This document shows positions 16,915 through 25,568 of a stretch of 64,000 nt of DNA, in pieces. The position numbers and the translations under genes were made by a program. How positions within the stretch are numbered: the first letter of the stretch is position 1; each line of letters opens with the position of its first letter. Below the pieces are notes generated by a model that saw only the letters and a program-made list of their open reading frames with translations, ran no database searches and was not told the origin of the DNA. Origin of the DNA: Streptococcus mitis (GTDB lineage Bacteria; Bacillota; Bacilli; Lactobacillales; Streptococcaceae); contig NZ_WIJP01000004.1 in assembly GCF_009496155.1 (NCBI RefSeq), positions 62,001 to 126,000 of the forward strand, written 5' to 3'.

Positions 16915-19395
16915 ATGTCTAACATTCAAAACATGTCCCTGGAGGACATCATGGGAGAGCGCTTTGGTCGCTACTCCAAGTACATTATTCAAGACCGGGC
17001 TTTGCCAGATATTCGTGATGGCTTGAAGCCAGTTCAGCGCCGTATTCTTTATTCGATGAATAAGGATGGAAATACTTTTGACAAGAGCTACCGCAAGTCG
17101 GCCAAGTCTGTCGGGAATATCATGGGGAATTTCCACCCACACGGTGATAGTTCTATCTATGATGCCATGGTTCGTATGTCACAGGACTGGAAAAACCGTG
17201 AGATTTTGGTCGAAATGCACGGAAACAACGGTTCTATGGACGGGGATCCGCCTGCGGCTATGCGTTATACCGAGGCACGTTTGTCTGAGATTGCTGGCTA
17301 TCTTCTTCAGGATATCGAGAAAAAGACAGTTCCTTTTGCTTGGAACTTTGACGACACGGAGAAAGAGCCGACGGTCTTACCAGCAGCTTTTCCGAATCTA
17401 TTGGTTAATGGTTCGACTGGGATTTCGGCTGGTTATGCCACAGACATTCCTCCCCATAATTTGTCTGAGGTCATTGATGCGGCGGTTTATATGATTGACC
17501 ATCCAACTGCAAAAGTTGATAAACTCATGGAATTCTTGCCTGGACCAGACTTCCCGACTGGAGGAATTATCCAAGGGCGTGACGAAATCAAGAAAGCCTA
17601 CGAAACTGGGAAAGGGCGTGTGGTTGTTCGTTCCAAGACTGAGATTGAAAAGCTAAAAGGTGGTAAGGAACAAATCGTTATCACTGAGATTCCTTATGAA
17701 ATCAATAAGGCTAATCTGGTCAAGAAAATCGATGATGTTCGTGTCAATAACAAGGTGGCTGGTATTGCTGAGGTTCGTGATGAGTCTGACCGTGATGGTC
17801 TTCGTATCGCTATTGAGCTCAAAAAAGACGCCAATACTGAGCTCGTTCTTAACTATCTCTTCAAATACACAGACCTGCAAATCAACTACAACTTTAACAT
17901 GGTGGCGATTGATAATTTCACACCTCGCCAGGTTGGGATTGTTCCAATCCTGTCTAGCTACATCGCCCACCGTCGCGAAGTGATTTTGGCGCGTTCCCGC
18001 TTTGACAAGGAAAAGGCTGAAAAACGTCTCCATATCGTCGAAGGTTTGATTCGCGTGATTTCGATTTTGGACGAAGTCATTGCTCTTATCCGTGCTTCTG
18101 AGAATAAGGCTGACGCCAAGGAAAACCTTAAGGTCAGCTATGATTTTACAGAAGAACAGGCTGAGGCTATCGTAACCTTGCAACTGTACCGTTTGACCAA
18201 TACAGACGTAGTTGTCTTGCAGGAAGAAGAAGCAGAACTTCGTGAAAAGATTGCCATGCTTGCGGCGATCATCGGTGATGAACGGACCATGTACAATCTC
18301 ATGAAGAAAGAACTTCGTGAGGTCAAGAAGAAATTTGCGACACCACGTTTGAGTAGCTTAGAAGACACAGCAAAAGCAATCGAGATTGATACAGCTAGTT
18401 TGATTGCCGAGGAAGATACCTATGTCAGCGTGACCAAGGCAGGTTACATCAAGCGTACCAGTCCACGTTCCTTTGCGGCTTCAACGCTAGAGGAAATTGG
18501 CAAACGTGATGACGATCGTTTGATTTTTGTTCAATCTGTCAAGACAACCCAGCACCTCTTGATGTTCACAAGTCTCGGAAATGTCATCTACAGACCAATC
18601 CATGAATTGGCAGATATTCGTTGGAAGGACATCGGAGAGCATCTGAGCCAGACCATTACAAACTTTGAAACCAACGAAGAAATCCTTTATGTAGAAGTGG
18701 TAGATCAGTTCGATGATGCGACAACCTATTTTACAGCCACTCGTCTCGGTCAAATCAAGCGTGTAGAACGCAAAGAATTCACTCCATGGCGAACCTACAA
18801 GTCTAAGTCTGTCAAGTATGCTAAGCTCAAAGATGATACAGACCAGATTGTAGCAGTAGCTCCGATTAAACTGGATGATGTTCTCTTGATTAGCCAAAAC
18901 GGTTATGCCCTTCGTTTCAATATTGAAGAGGTTCCTGTTGTCGGTGCCAAGGCTGCAGGTGTCAAGGCTATGAATTTGAAAGAAGATGATGTCCTCCAAT
19001 CTGCCTTTATCTGTAACACCTCATCCTTCTATCTCTTGACTCAGCGTGGAAGTTTGAAACGTGTTTCCGTTGAGGAAATTCCAGCAACTAGCCGTGCTAA
19101 ACGCGGACTACAAGTTTTGCGTGAGTTGAAAAGTAGACCGCACCGTGTCTTCTTGGCTGGTGCAGTTGCAGATCAAGGATTTGTAGGTGATCTCTTCAGT
19201 ACAGAAGCGGACAGGAACGACCAAACTCTGCTTGTCCAATCCAATAAAGGAACAGTCTATCAAAACCGATTGCAGGACTTGAACCTGTCAGAACGAACTA
19301 GCAACGGAAGCTTCATATCAGATACTATTTCAGATGAGGAAGTTTTTGACGCTTATCTTCAGGAAGTTTATACAGAACTAGGATCTAACAAATAG
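16915..19395 (+). CDS. parC: DNA topoisomerase IV subunit A
   Basis: DNA cleavage and religation subunit of topoisomerase IV. The 826-aa product begins MSNIQNMSLEDIMGERFGRY, the standard N-terminus, which decides ATG 16915 over an in-frame TTG at 16906; no clear ribosome binding site is visible. The catalytic tyrosine lies in AAMRYTEARLS near 118. The quinolone-determining positions are wild type (S79, D83, K137). Residue 52 is Gly and 91 is Asp, which are species-level polymorphisms as far as I recall. The C-terminal pinwheel domain is complete, ending a few residues differently from the pneumococcal form. Confidence 0.97.
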   Translation: MSNIQNMSLEDIMGERFGRYSKYIIQDRALPDIRDGLKPVQRRILYSMNKDGNTFDKSYRKSAKSVGNIMGNFHPHGDSSIYDAMVRMSQDWKNREILVEMHGNNGSMDGDPPAAMRYTEARLSEIAGYLLQDIEKKTVPFAWNFDDTEKEPTVLPAAFPNLLVNGSTGISAGYATDIPPHNLSEVIDAAVYMIDHPTAKVDKLMEFLPGPDFPTGGIIQGRDEIKKAYETGKGRVVVRSKTEIEKLKGGKEQIVITEIPYEINKANLVKKIDDVRVNNKVAGIAEVRDESDRDGLRIAIELKKDANTELVLNYLFKYTDLQINYNFNMVAIDNFTPRQVGIVPILSSYIAHRREVILARSRFDKEKAEKRLHIVEGLIRVISILDEVIALIRASENKADAKENLKVSYDFTEEQAEAIVTLQLYRLTNTDVVVLQEEEAELREKIAMLAAIIGDERTMYNLMKKELREVKKKFATPRLSSLEDTAKAIEIDTASLIAEEDTYVSVTKAGYIKRTSPRSFAASTLEEIGKRDDDRLIFVQSVKTTQHLLMFTSLGNVIYRPIHELADIRWKDIGEHLSQTITNFETNEEILYVEVVDQFDDATTYFTATRLGQIKRVERKEFTPWRTYKSKSVKYAKLKDDTDQIVAVAPIKLDDVLLISQNGYALRFNIEEVPVVGAKAAGVKAMNLKEDDVLQSAFICNTSSFYLLTQRGSLKRVSVEEIPATSRAKRGLQVLRELKSRPHRVFLAGAVADQGFVGDLFSTEADRNDQTLLVQSNKGTVYQNRLQDLNLSERTSNGSFISDTISDEEVFDAYLQEVYTELGSNK

Positions 19396-19470
19396 TAAAG
19401 GCAATGAAAAGGTTTTTGTCGAGAAATTTCTTAAGCTATAGATTTAAAAGTTGAATTTGATTATATATAC

Positions 19471-19523
19471 AAAAACGAACAGTGCTGATTCCCAACTGAT
19501 AGGGACTTGCTCCTGCTCGTTTT
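19471..19523 (+). terminator. Imperfect terminator hairpin after parC
   Basis: AAAACGAACAG against CTGCTCGTTTT (one mismatch) with a TCCC/GGGA inner pairing. The T run is short. Confidence 0.45.
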
Positions 19524-19631
19524 CTTGCTTTTAGCTATATAGACTACTCAATTGTTGCATATATAGATATTAACATATTAATAACTATATAAGTTGACCT
19601 AATAAAAAATACTAGCCTTTTAAGAAAACAA

Positions 19632-19660
19632 TTGAATCTATAATATTTTTATGTTATACT
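19632..19660 (+). promoter_or_regulatory. SigA promoter of the lectinolysin-like gene
   Basis: TTGAAT at 19632-19637, exactly 17 bases, TATACT at 19655-19660. The ATG follows 63 bases later, leaving a moderately long leader. Confidence 0.7.
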
Positions 19661-19723
19661 CTTGTTGTTTAAAGAAAGTGCGCTTAAGGAATAATTAGCT
19701 CAAATATATTAAAGGAGTTTTGT

Positions 19724-21754
19724 ATGTCTCAAAATAAACAAGATAAAGGATTTCGTTTTTCTATTTGTAAGCGTAGTGTTGGAGTATGTGGTGTTGCCAT
19801 TGCAACATTTTTACTAGGTTCTGGACTAATTTTTCAATCAAATGTAGTAAAAGCTACAGAGCCAAGTGTAGCTGCAGTTTCTGGTGAAAACATTGCTGCT
19901 CACAAACCTGCAAGTCAAAGTTCAATTGCGTATGGAGGAGAAGCGTCTAGAGCGGTTGATGGCAATCGTGATAACGCATGGAGCCACCGTTCCGTTACCC
20001 ATACAGATTTTCAAGATCATTCTTGGTGGAAAGTTGATTTAGAGAAAGAAGAATCAGTAGGAACTGTTCGTATCTACAATCGTGGAGATGGGGATGTAGC
20101 AAAGCGTTTATCTAATTTTGATGTTATTTTGTTGGATAAAGCTGGAAATGAAGTAACTCGTCAACATATCGATAGCTTAAACAATCGACCAACAATTGAT
20201 GTTCAATTCTCAGGAGTGAATGCACGATATGTTAAAGTGGAGCTAAATAATTCAAAAACACCACTTAGCTTAGCAGAAGTCGAAGTGTATCGCACTGTAA
20301 AAGACAAGAGTGCAACAAGCAGTAAATCAGAAAATAGATCAAAAACAGATTTTACTGCTGAACTCAATCACTATTTGTTTGATTTGAATTATGATAAAAC
20401 AGATATTTTAACTAGACGGGGTGAGGCGATAGAAAATTACACGAATACAAGCACAAAGCAACAAGGAAATGAGTTTGTGGTTGTAGAGAAAGTGAAGAAG
20501 AGTCTTTCCAATGGTTCTTCTGATGTTGCCATTAATAGCAATGGGGATATTTACCTAGGTGCTTTGTTTAAAGCAAATCAAGACCTTCTAGAAAATAAAC
20601 CACAACAAATTAGTTTAGAGCGTAGCAAAGGTAGGATTAGTGTTGACTTACCAGGAATGGTTGGCGGAGATAGCTATGTAGATGCTAATCCAACTGTAAG
20701 TGGTATGCAAGAAGGTGTGAATACCTTGTTAAATCGTTGGCATGAAAAGTATGCTGCTAAAAACGCTACTCCGGCACGTATGCAATACGAATCAACTTCT
20801 GCTTATAGTATGAATCAATTGAAAGCAAAATTTGGAAGTGATTTTGAAAAAGTAGGAGCGAACTTAAAATTTGACTTTGAGGCTGTGAACAAGGGTGAGA
20901 AACAAATTGAGGTCGTCGATTTTAAACAAATTTACTATACTGCTAACTTTGATGCTCCAAAAAATCCATCAGATGTATTTGCTCCAGGAGTAACGGTTGA
21001 TCAATTGAAAGCACGTGGAATTGATGAAAAAACACCTCCTGTATACGTGTCAAGTGTTTCATACGGACGTCAAATGTATGTCAAATTTGAAACAACAAGC
21101 AAGAGTACAGAATTGAAAGCAGCTATCGATGCTGTAATTAAGGGAGTACCGATTAAAGCCGAATCTGAATGGGCGCGTGTCTTGAAGGATACCAAGGTAA
21201 CAGTTTCAATCGTAGGTGGAAATGCTGATAGAGCTGGACGTGTTGTGACAGGTACAGTAGAAGATTTGAAGAGTTTGATTCAAGAAGGAGCTACTTTCAG
21301 TACACAAAACCCTGCTGTTCCAATTTCTTATAAGACTGCATTCTTGAAAGATAATCAAGTGGCCACAATTCAAAGCAATACAGACTACATTGAAACGAAA
21401 GTCACTTCATACAAAAATGGTTTCCTCAATTTACATCATAAGGGAGCCTATATCGCTCGTTACTATGTTTACTGGGATGAAGTAACTTATGACAAGGATG
21501 GTATCGAAAGTATCCGCTCACGTCAATGGGAAGATAATGGTAAAAGTAGAACAGCTGGTTTCCAAACTGAAATTCAATTTAGAGGAAATGTGCGCAATAT
21601 ACGTGTGAAGATTCAAGAAAAAACAGGTCTTGTTTGGGAACCATGGCGTACAGTTTATAATCGCACAGACCTTCCTCTTGTTCAAAAACGTATCATTGTT
21701 AACTCAGGTACAACGATCAGACCAAAATACGATGAAAAAGTTGAAAACAACTAA
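19724..21754 (+). CDS. lly: Lectinolysin-like cholesterol-dependent cytolysin with F-type lectin domain
   Basis: Secreted pore-forming toxin, 676 aa. Residues 1-44 are a signal peptide with a degenerate YSIRK motif (FSICKRSVGVCG), cleaved probably after VVKA. Residues about 52-190 form an F-type (fucose-binding) lectin domain: the consensus H-x26-RxD-x4-K is met by H93, R120, D122 and K127. About 210-676 is the cytolysin, ending with the membrane-insertion undecapeptide EKTGLVWEPWR (632-642), which lacks the usual Cys and has Pro, as in CD59-directed intermedilysin. There is no LPXTG anchor, so it should be released. The cholesterol-recognition Thr-Leu pair reads Thr-Ile (664-665). It has its own promoter and terminator. 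Known lectinolysins come from S. mitis and S. pseudopneumoniae and bind Lewis-type glycans. Confidence 0.93.
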   Translation: MSQNKQDKGFRFSICKRSVGVCGVAIATFLLGSGLIFQSNVVKATEPSVAAVSGENIAAHKPASQSSIAYGGEASRAVDGNRDNAWSHRSVTHTDFQDHSWWKVDLEKEESVGTVRIYNRGDGDVAKRLSNFDVILLDKAGNEVTRQHIDSLNNRPTIDVQFSGVNARYVKVELNNSKTPLSLAEVEVYRTVKDKSATSSKSENRSKTDFTAELNHYLFDLNYDKTDILTRRGEAIENYTNTSTKQQGNEFVVVEKVKKSLSNGSSDVAINSNGDIYLGALFKANQDLLENKPQQISLERSKGRISVDLPGMVGGDSYVDANPTVSGMQEGVNTLLNRWHEKYAAKNATPARMQYESTSAYSMNQLKAKFGSDFEKVGANLKFDFEAVNKGEKQIEVVDFKQIYYTANFDAPKNPSDVFAPGVTVDQLKARGIDEKTPPVYVSSVSYGRQMYVKFETTSKSTELKAAIDAVIKGVPIKAESEWARVLKDTKVTVSIVGGNADRAGRVVTGTVEDLKSLIQEGATFSTQNPAVPISYKTAFLKDNQVATIQSNTDYIETKVTSYKNGFLNLHHKGAYIARYYVYWDEVTYDKDGIESIRSRQWEDNGKSRTAGFQTEIQFRGNVRNIRVKIQEKTGLVWEPWRTVYNRTDLPLVQKRIIVNSGTTIRPKYDEKVENN

Positions 21755-21766
21755 TTTTTCACTTGT

Positions 21767-21800
21767 AAAAGGAATCAGTTCTAAGAGCTGGTTCTTTTTA
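21767..21800 (+). terminator. Terminator after the cytolysin gene
   Basis: GGAATCAGTTCT and AGAGCTGGTTCT form a wobble-rich stem around a three-base loop, then TTTTTA. Confidence 0.65.
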
Positions 21801-21807
21801 TTGAAGA

Positions 21808-21822
21808 AATTTTCTGAAAATT
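21808..21822 (+). promoter_or_regulatory. Perfect CodY box upstream of ilvE
   Basis: AATTTTCTGAAAATT matches the CodY consensus AATTTTCWGAAAATT at all 15 positions. It ends 11 bases before the -35 element of ilvE, a place where binding would be expected to control transcription in response to branched-chain amino acids. Confidence 0.85.
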
Positions 21823-21833
21823 ACAAAATATAC

Positions 21834-21861
21834 TTGCTATTTTAGAAAAATAGTGTAGAAT
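21834..21861 (+). promoter_or_regulatory. SigA promoter of ilvE
   Basis: TTGCTA at 21834-21839, 16-base spacer, TAGAAT at 21856-21861, 34 bases before the ATG. Confidence 0.65.
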
Positions 21862-21895
21862 ATAAGAAATAGGTTTTTAGAATAAGGAGTGGAAT

Positions 21896-22918
21896 ATGAC
21901 AGTAACGATTGATTGGGAAAACCTTGGTTTTTCCTATATGAAATTACCTTATCGCTATATTGCTCATTTTAAAAATGGACAATGGGATCAAGGAGAGCTT
22001 ACAGAAGATGCAACTTTGCATATTTCTGAGTCTTCTCCAAGTCTTCACTATGGACAACAAGCATTTGAAGGTTTGAAAGCTTATCGTACTAAGGATGGCA
22101 GTGTTCAACTGTTCCGTCCTGATGAAAATGCTAAACGCTTGCAACGTACCTGTGACCGTCTCTTGATGCCACAAGTTCCAACAGAAATGTTTGTAGAAGC
22201 TTGTAAAGCAGTTGTCCGTGCCAATGAAGAATACGTACCACCATACGGAACAGGTGGAACCCTATATCTTCGTCCTCTTTTGATTGGTGTCGGAGATATT
22301 ATTGGGGTAAAACCAGCAGAAGAGTACATTTTCACTATCTTTGCTATGCCAGTTGGAAATTACTTTAAAGGTGGTTTGGTTCCAACTAACTTCTTGATTC
22401 AGGATGAATACGACCGTGCAGCGCCAAATGGTACAGGTGCGGCTAAGGTTGGTGGGAACTATGCTGCAAGTCTCTTGCCAGGGAAATTGGCGAAATCACG
22501 CCATTTCTCAGATGTTATCTATCTAGATCCTTCAACACATACAAAGATTGAAGAAGTCGGTTCAGCTAACTTCTTTGGAATTACAGCTGATAATGAATTT
22601 GTAACACCATTGAGTCCATCTATCTTGCCATCTATTACCAAGTATTCCTTGCTTTATTTGGCAGAACATCGCTTGGGCTTAACTCCTATTGAGGGAGATG
22701 TCCCAATTGATAACCTTGACCGTTTTGTAGAGGCAGGTGCCTGTGGTACAGCAGCAGTTATTTCACCAATTGGTGGAATTCAGCACGGTGATGATTTCCA
22801 TGTATTCTATAGTGAAACAGAAGTTGGTCCTGTGACTCGTAAACTCTATGATGAATTGACAGGTATTCAGTTTGGTGATATTGAAGCGCCAGAAGGTTGG
22901 ATTGTAAAAGTAGATTAA
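21896..22918 (+). CDS. ilvE: Branched-chain amino acid aminotransferase
   Basis: PLP-dependent transamination between leucine, isoleucine or valine and their 2-keto acids. The 340-aa protein has the class IV aminotransferase segments LHYGQQAFEGLKAYR near 50-64, LYLRPLLIG near 122, the PLP-Lys region GAAKVGGNYAAS near 182-193 and EVGSANFFG near 220. A GGAG precedes the ATG. A perfect CodY box in front predicts repression when branched-chain amino acids are plentiful. The next gene begins 22 bases downstream, so CodY control probably extends to it. Confidence 0.96.
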   Translation: MTVTIDWENLGFSYMKLPYRYIAHFKNGQWDQGELTEDATLHISESSPSLHYGQQAFEGLKAYRTKDGSVQLFRPDENAKRLQRTCDRLLMPQVPTEMFVEACKAVVRANEEYVPPYGTGGTLYLRPLLIGVGDIIGVKPAEEYIFTIFAMPVGNYFKGGLVPTNFLIQDEYDRAAPNGTGAAKVGGNYAASLLPGKLAKSRHFSDVIYLDPSTHTKIEEVGSANFFGITADNEFVTPLSPSILPSITKYSLLYLAEHRLGLTPIEGDVPIDNLDRFVEAGACGTAAVISPIGGIQHGDDFHVFYSETEVGPVTRKLYDELTGIQFGDIEAPEGWIVKVD

Positions 22919-22940
22919 AATAAACAAAAGGAGATTTTTG

Positions 22941-24908
22941 ATGAAATCGAAAAAGTGGCTCTTAACAGCAGGAGTGGTCCTGAGCACAGCAGCTCTTTTA
23001 GTAGCTTGTGGAAAAGCTGATAAAGAAGCAGATGCACCGACAACGTTCTCATATGTCTATGCAGTAGATCCTGCATCTTTGGACTATAGTATAGCGACTC
23101 GTACATCGACAACAGATGTCATCGGGAACGTGGTTGATGGCTTGATGGAAAACGACCAATACGGAAATGTTATTCCTTCCTTGGCTGAAGATTGGTCTGT
23201 GTCAAAAGATGGTTTGACTTATACCTACAAACTTCGTAAAGGAGTTAAATGGTACACTTCGGAAGGTGAAGAATACGCCGAAGTAACAGCCCATGACTTT
23301 GTGACAGGACTAAAACACGTAGCTGACGGCAAGTCAGACGGTGTCTCTCTTATCCAAAATTCAATCAAGGGATTGGATTCCTACATGACTGGTGAGACGA
23401 ATGATTTCTCTACAGTTGGTGTCAAAGCTTTGGACGATTACACAGTTGAATATACCCTAAACAAACCTGAAAGCTTCTGGAACTCTAAAGTCACAACAGC
23501 AACGATGTTGCCTGTAAATGAAGAGTTTTTGAAGGCGTCAGGTAAAGATTATGGAGCAGTTACTCCAGCAGGGATTCTCTACAATGGTCCTTATATTTTG
23601 AAAACCTTAACATCTAAATCGTTGATTGAATACGAGAAAAATCCAAATTACTGGGATAAAGAAAAGGTAAAAATCGAGAAGATTAAATTGACTTACTATG
23701 ATGGTTCTGATCAAGAATCCTTGATCCGTAGTTTCTCTTCTGGTGCCTATACGACAGCTCGTCTCTTCCCAAGTAGTTCAAACTTTGCTTCAACTTTAGA
23801 GCAATACGGAGATAAAATCACTTATAGCCCACAGGACTCAAGTAGTTATTACTTCACCTTTAACGTAAATCGTCAGTCGTACAATAAAACTGCGAAAACA
23901 AGTGAGGAGCAAAAGACTTCAACTAAAGAAGCTATGCTTAATAAGGACTTCCGTCAGGCTATCAACTTTGCCTTCAACCGCCATTCTTATGCTGCACAGC
24001 TAAATGGTGAAGACGGTGCGGACAAGATTATTCGTAACAGCCTCGTTCCTGATAACTTTGTGCAAGCAGGTGGTAAGAACTTTGGTCAAATCGCTCAAGC
24101 AGAGTTGGTGAACTATGGTGACCAATGGAAGGGTGTTGAGCTAGTTGACGGTAAGGATTCTATCTACAACCCTGATAAGGCTAAAGCAGCTTTCGAAAAA
24201 GCTAAGAAAGACTTGGAATCTAAAGGGGTAACTTTCCCAATTCACTTGGATGTCCCAGTTGAACAAACAGATACCATCGCCGTTCAACAAAGTAACTCTT
24301 TCAAACAGTCTATCGAATCAACTCTTGGTGCTGAAAATGTTGTTATCGACGTTCTTCAAATGACAGATAATGAAAAGGAAACAATCACTTCACAAGCGCG
24401 TGTTCCTTCTCAAAAAGACTATGATTTGAACAGTACAGGATGGGCTCCAAGTTATCAAGACCCAGCATCTTACTTGAATATCATGGATCCTAAATCAGGT
24501 TCTGCTATGAAGCACCTCGGTATTACTAAAGGGAAAGATAAGGATGTTGTAGCGAAACTTGGTTTGGATCAATATAAGAAATTATTGGATGATGCAGATT
24601 CAGAAACTACGAATCTTGAAGAACGCTATGAAAAATATGCCAAGGCTCAAGCTTGGTTGACAGATAGTTCATTATTGATGCCAACAGCCTCATCTGGTGG
24701 TTCTCCAGTTGTAAGTAATGTCGTGCCATTCTCAAAACCATACTCACAAGTTGGTATTAAAGGTGACCCATATATCTTTAAAGGAATGAAATTGCAAAAA
24801 GATATCGTTACGACAAAAGAATATGAAGAAGCACTGAAAAAATGGCAAAAAGAAAAATTGGAATCAAACGGTAAGTACCAAAAAGAACTAGAAAAACACA
24901 TTAAATAA
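22941..24908 (+). CDS. Oligopeptide ABC transporter substrate-binding lipoprotein (AmiA/AliA/AliB-like)
   Basis: Extracellular peptide-binding lipoprotein of 655 aa. The signal peptide ends in lipobox LLVACGK, acylated at about Cys24. The mature part is an SBP family 5 protein (SYVYAVDPASLDYS, VDGLMENDQYGNV, APSYQDPASYLN). It carries no permease or ATPase neighbours, so it presumably feeds a peptide transporter elsewhere, as AliA and AliB feed Ami. The ATG at 22941 follows AAAGGAGA; a TTG one codon earlier is rejected. From memory the equivalent pneumococcal locus can carry a frameshift; here the gene is intact. Confidence 0.9.
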   Translation: MKSKKWLLTAGVVLSTAALLVACGKADKEADAPTTFSYVYAVDPASLDYSIATRTSTTDVIGNVVDGLMENDQYGNVIPSLAEDWSVSKDGLTYTYKLRKGVKWYTSEGEEYAEVTAHDFVTGLKHVADGKSDGVSLIQNSIKGLDSYMTGETNDFSTVGVKALDDYTVEYTLNKPESFWNSKVTTATMLPVNEEFLKASGKDYGAVTPAGILYNGPYILKTLTSKSLIEYEKNPNYWDKEKVKIEKIKLTYYDGSDQESLIRSFSSGAYTTARLFPSSSNFASTLEQYGDKITYSPQDSSSYYFTFNVNRQSYNKTAKTSEEQKTSTKEAMLNKDFRQAINFAFNRHSYAAQLNGEDGADKIIRNSLVPDNFVQAGGKNFGQIAQAELVNYGDQWKGVELVDGKDSIYNPDKAKAAFEKAKKDLESKGVTFPIHLDVPVEQTDTIAVQQSNSFKQSIESTLGAENVVIDVLQMTDNEKETITSQARVPSQKDYDLNSTGWAPSYQDPASYLNIMDPKSGSAMKHLGITKGKDKDVVAKLGLDQYKKLLDDADSETTNLEERYEKYAKAQAWLTDSSLLMPTASSGGSPVVSNVVPFSKPYSQVGIKGDPYIFKGMKLQKDIVTTKEYEEALKKWQKEKLESNGKYQKELEKHIK

Positions 24909-24913
24909 TGCGG

Positions 24914-24951
24914 AAAACTCTATATCAGACAAGCCTGATGTAGAGTTTTTT
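24914..24951 (+). terminator. Terminator after the peptide-binding lipoprotein gene
   Basis: AAAACTCTATATCAG and CTGATGTAGAGTTTT pair with two wobble positions and are followed by a T run. Confidence 0.85.
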
Positions 24952-24952
24952 C

Positions 24953-24981
24953 TTGCTAGTTTTAGGATTTTCTTGTAAAAT
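24953..24981 (+). promoter_or_regulatory. SigA promoter for the DUF2969 gene
   Basis: TTGCTA at 24953-24958, 17-bp spacer, TAAAAT at 24976-24981. Confidence 0.65.
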
Positions 24982-25005
24982 AGAAAAAGTGAAGAGAGGT
25001 ATGAA

Positions 25006-25236
25006 ATGAGCAAGAAAGATAAAAAAATTGAAATTCAAGTAGCAGATGCCAAAGTTAATGTTGGTAAAGACAGTTTTGAAGGTTATGCATTGACTATCGG
25101 TAAAAAAGTTATCGGAGAAATTGCCGAATTAGACGGACAATTTGCCATCATAAAGAATGGGAATGTCGATAGTTTTTATAAAAAATTGGAAAAAGCTGTG
25201 GAAATTTTGATTGAAAATTATAATTTAGCAAAATAA
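25006..25236 (+). CDS. DUF2969 family small protein
   Basis: A 76-aa soluble protein with a Lys-rich start (SKKDKKIEIQVADAK), a compact alpha/beta body and no membrane segment or cysteine. It matches the streptococcal DUF2969 family, whose function is unknown. AGAGAGG precedes the ATG at 25006; another ATG at 25001 is in a different frame. It has its own promoter, and the tRNA promoter begins within a few bases of its stop. Confidence 0.8.
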   Translation: MSKKDKKIEIQVADAKVNVGKDSFEGYALTIGKKVIGEIAELDGQFAIIKNGNVDSFYKKLEKAVEILIENYNLAK

Positions 25237-25239
25237 GTC

Positions 25240-25268
25240 TTGTTTTTTTGAAATTTTCATGATATAAT
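25240..25268 (+). promoter_or_regulatory. Promoter of the tRNA-Tyr/tRNA-Gln unit
   Basis: TTGTTT at 25240-25245, 17-bp spacer, consensus TATAAT at 25263-25268. The first tRNA base is 18 bases further on. Confidence 0.7.
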
Positions 25269-25285
25269 AGTCCATGTTGATTGTA

Positions 25286-25366
25286 GGAGAGATAGCGAAG
25301 AGGCTAAACGCGGCGGACTGTAAATCCGCTCCTTCGGGTTCGGGGGTTCGAATCCCTCTCTCTCCA
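25286..25366 (+). tRNA. tRNA-Tyr (anticodon GUA)
   Basis: An 81-base class II tRNA. Acceptor stem GGAGAGA pairs with TCTCTCC, anticodon loop CTGTAAA carries GTA, there is a long variable arm (CCGCTCCTTCGGG region), and the T arm is GGGGTTCGAATCCC. CCA is not encoded. Confidence 0.95.
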
Positions 25367-25375
25367 TTTCATCAA

Positions 25376-25447
25376 TGGGGTATAGCCAAGCGGTAAGGCA
25401 AGGGACTTTGACTCCCTCATGCGTTGGTTCGAATCCAGCTACCCCAG
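25376..25447 (+). tRNA. tRNA-Gln (anticodon UUG)
   Basis: A 72-base tRNA. Acceptor TGGGGTA pairs with TACCCCA, discriminator G; anticodon stem-loop AGGGA-CTTTGAC-TCCCT gives TTG; T loop TTCGAAT. It lies nine bases after tRNA-Tyr and is surely co-transcribed. CCA is not encoded. Confidence 0.95.
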
Positions 25448-25476
25448 TTCTTAGGTAATGATCAAGATAAAAAGCA

Positions 25477-25502
25477 AAATATCTTAGGGTATTTTATTTT
25501 TA
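25477..25502 (+). terminator. Terminator-like hairpin after the tRNA pair
   Basis: AAAATATC-TTAG-GGTATTTT (one wobble) followed by ATTTTTAT. Confidence 0.55.
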
Positions 25503-25568
25503 TAATTGAAAGACGTGAACGATATAAACATGTCCTTGCGGGTGCTTAGGAAAAAAATTATAAGTATG

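Larger units (their letters stand above)
19396..19723. other. Intergenic region with terminator-like hairpin and toxin promoter
   Basis: No gene is seen in these 328 bases. They hold an imperfect terminator hairpin (19471-19523), an AT-rich stretch, and the promoter and AAAGGAG ribosome binding site of the lectinolysin-like gene. Confidence 0.7.

Noticed and set aside
17142..17335. Quinolone-resistance mutations in parC
   Set aside because: Positions 79, 83 and 137 are wild type (Ser, Asp, Lys); the PLRGK motif of parE is also intact.
17066..17494. Open frame of 142 codons inside parC, another frame
   Set aside because: It lies wholly inside parC, has no ribosome binding site, and its composition reflects the out-of-frame reading of a conserved gene.
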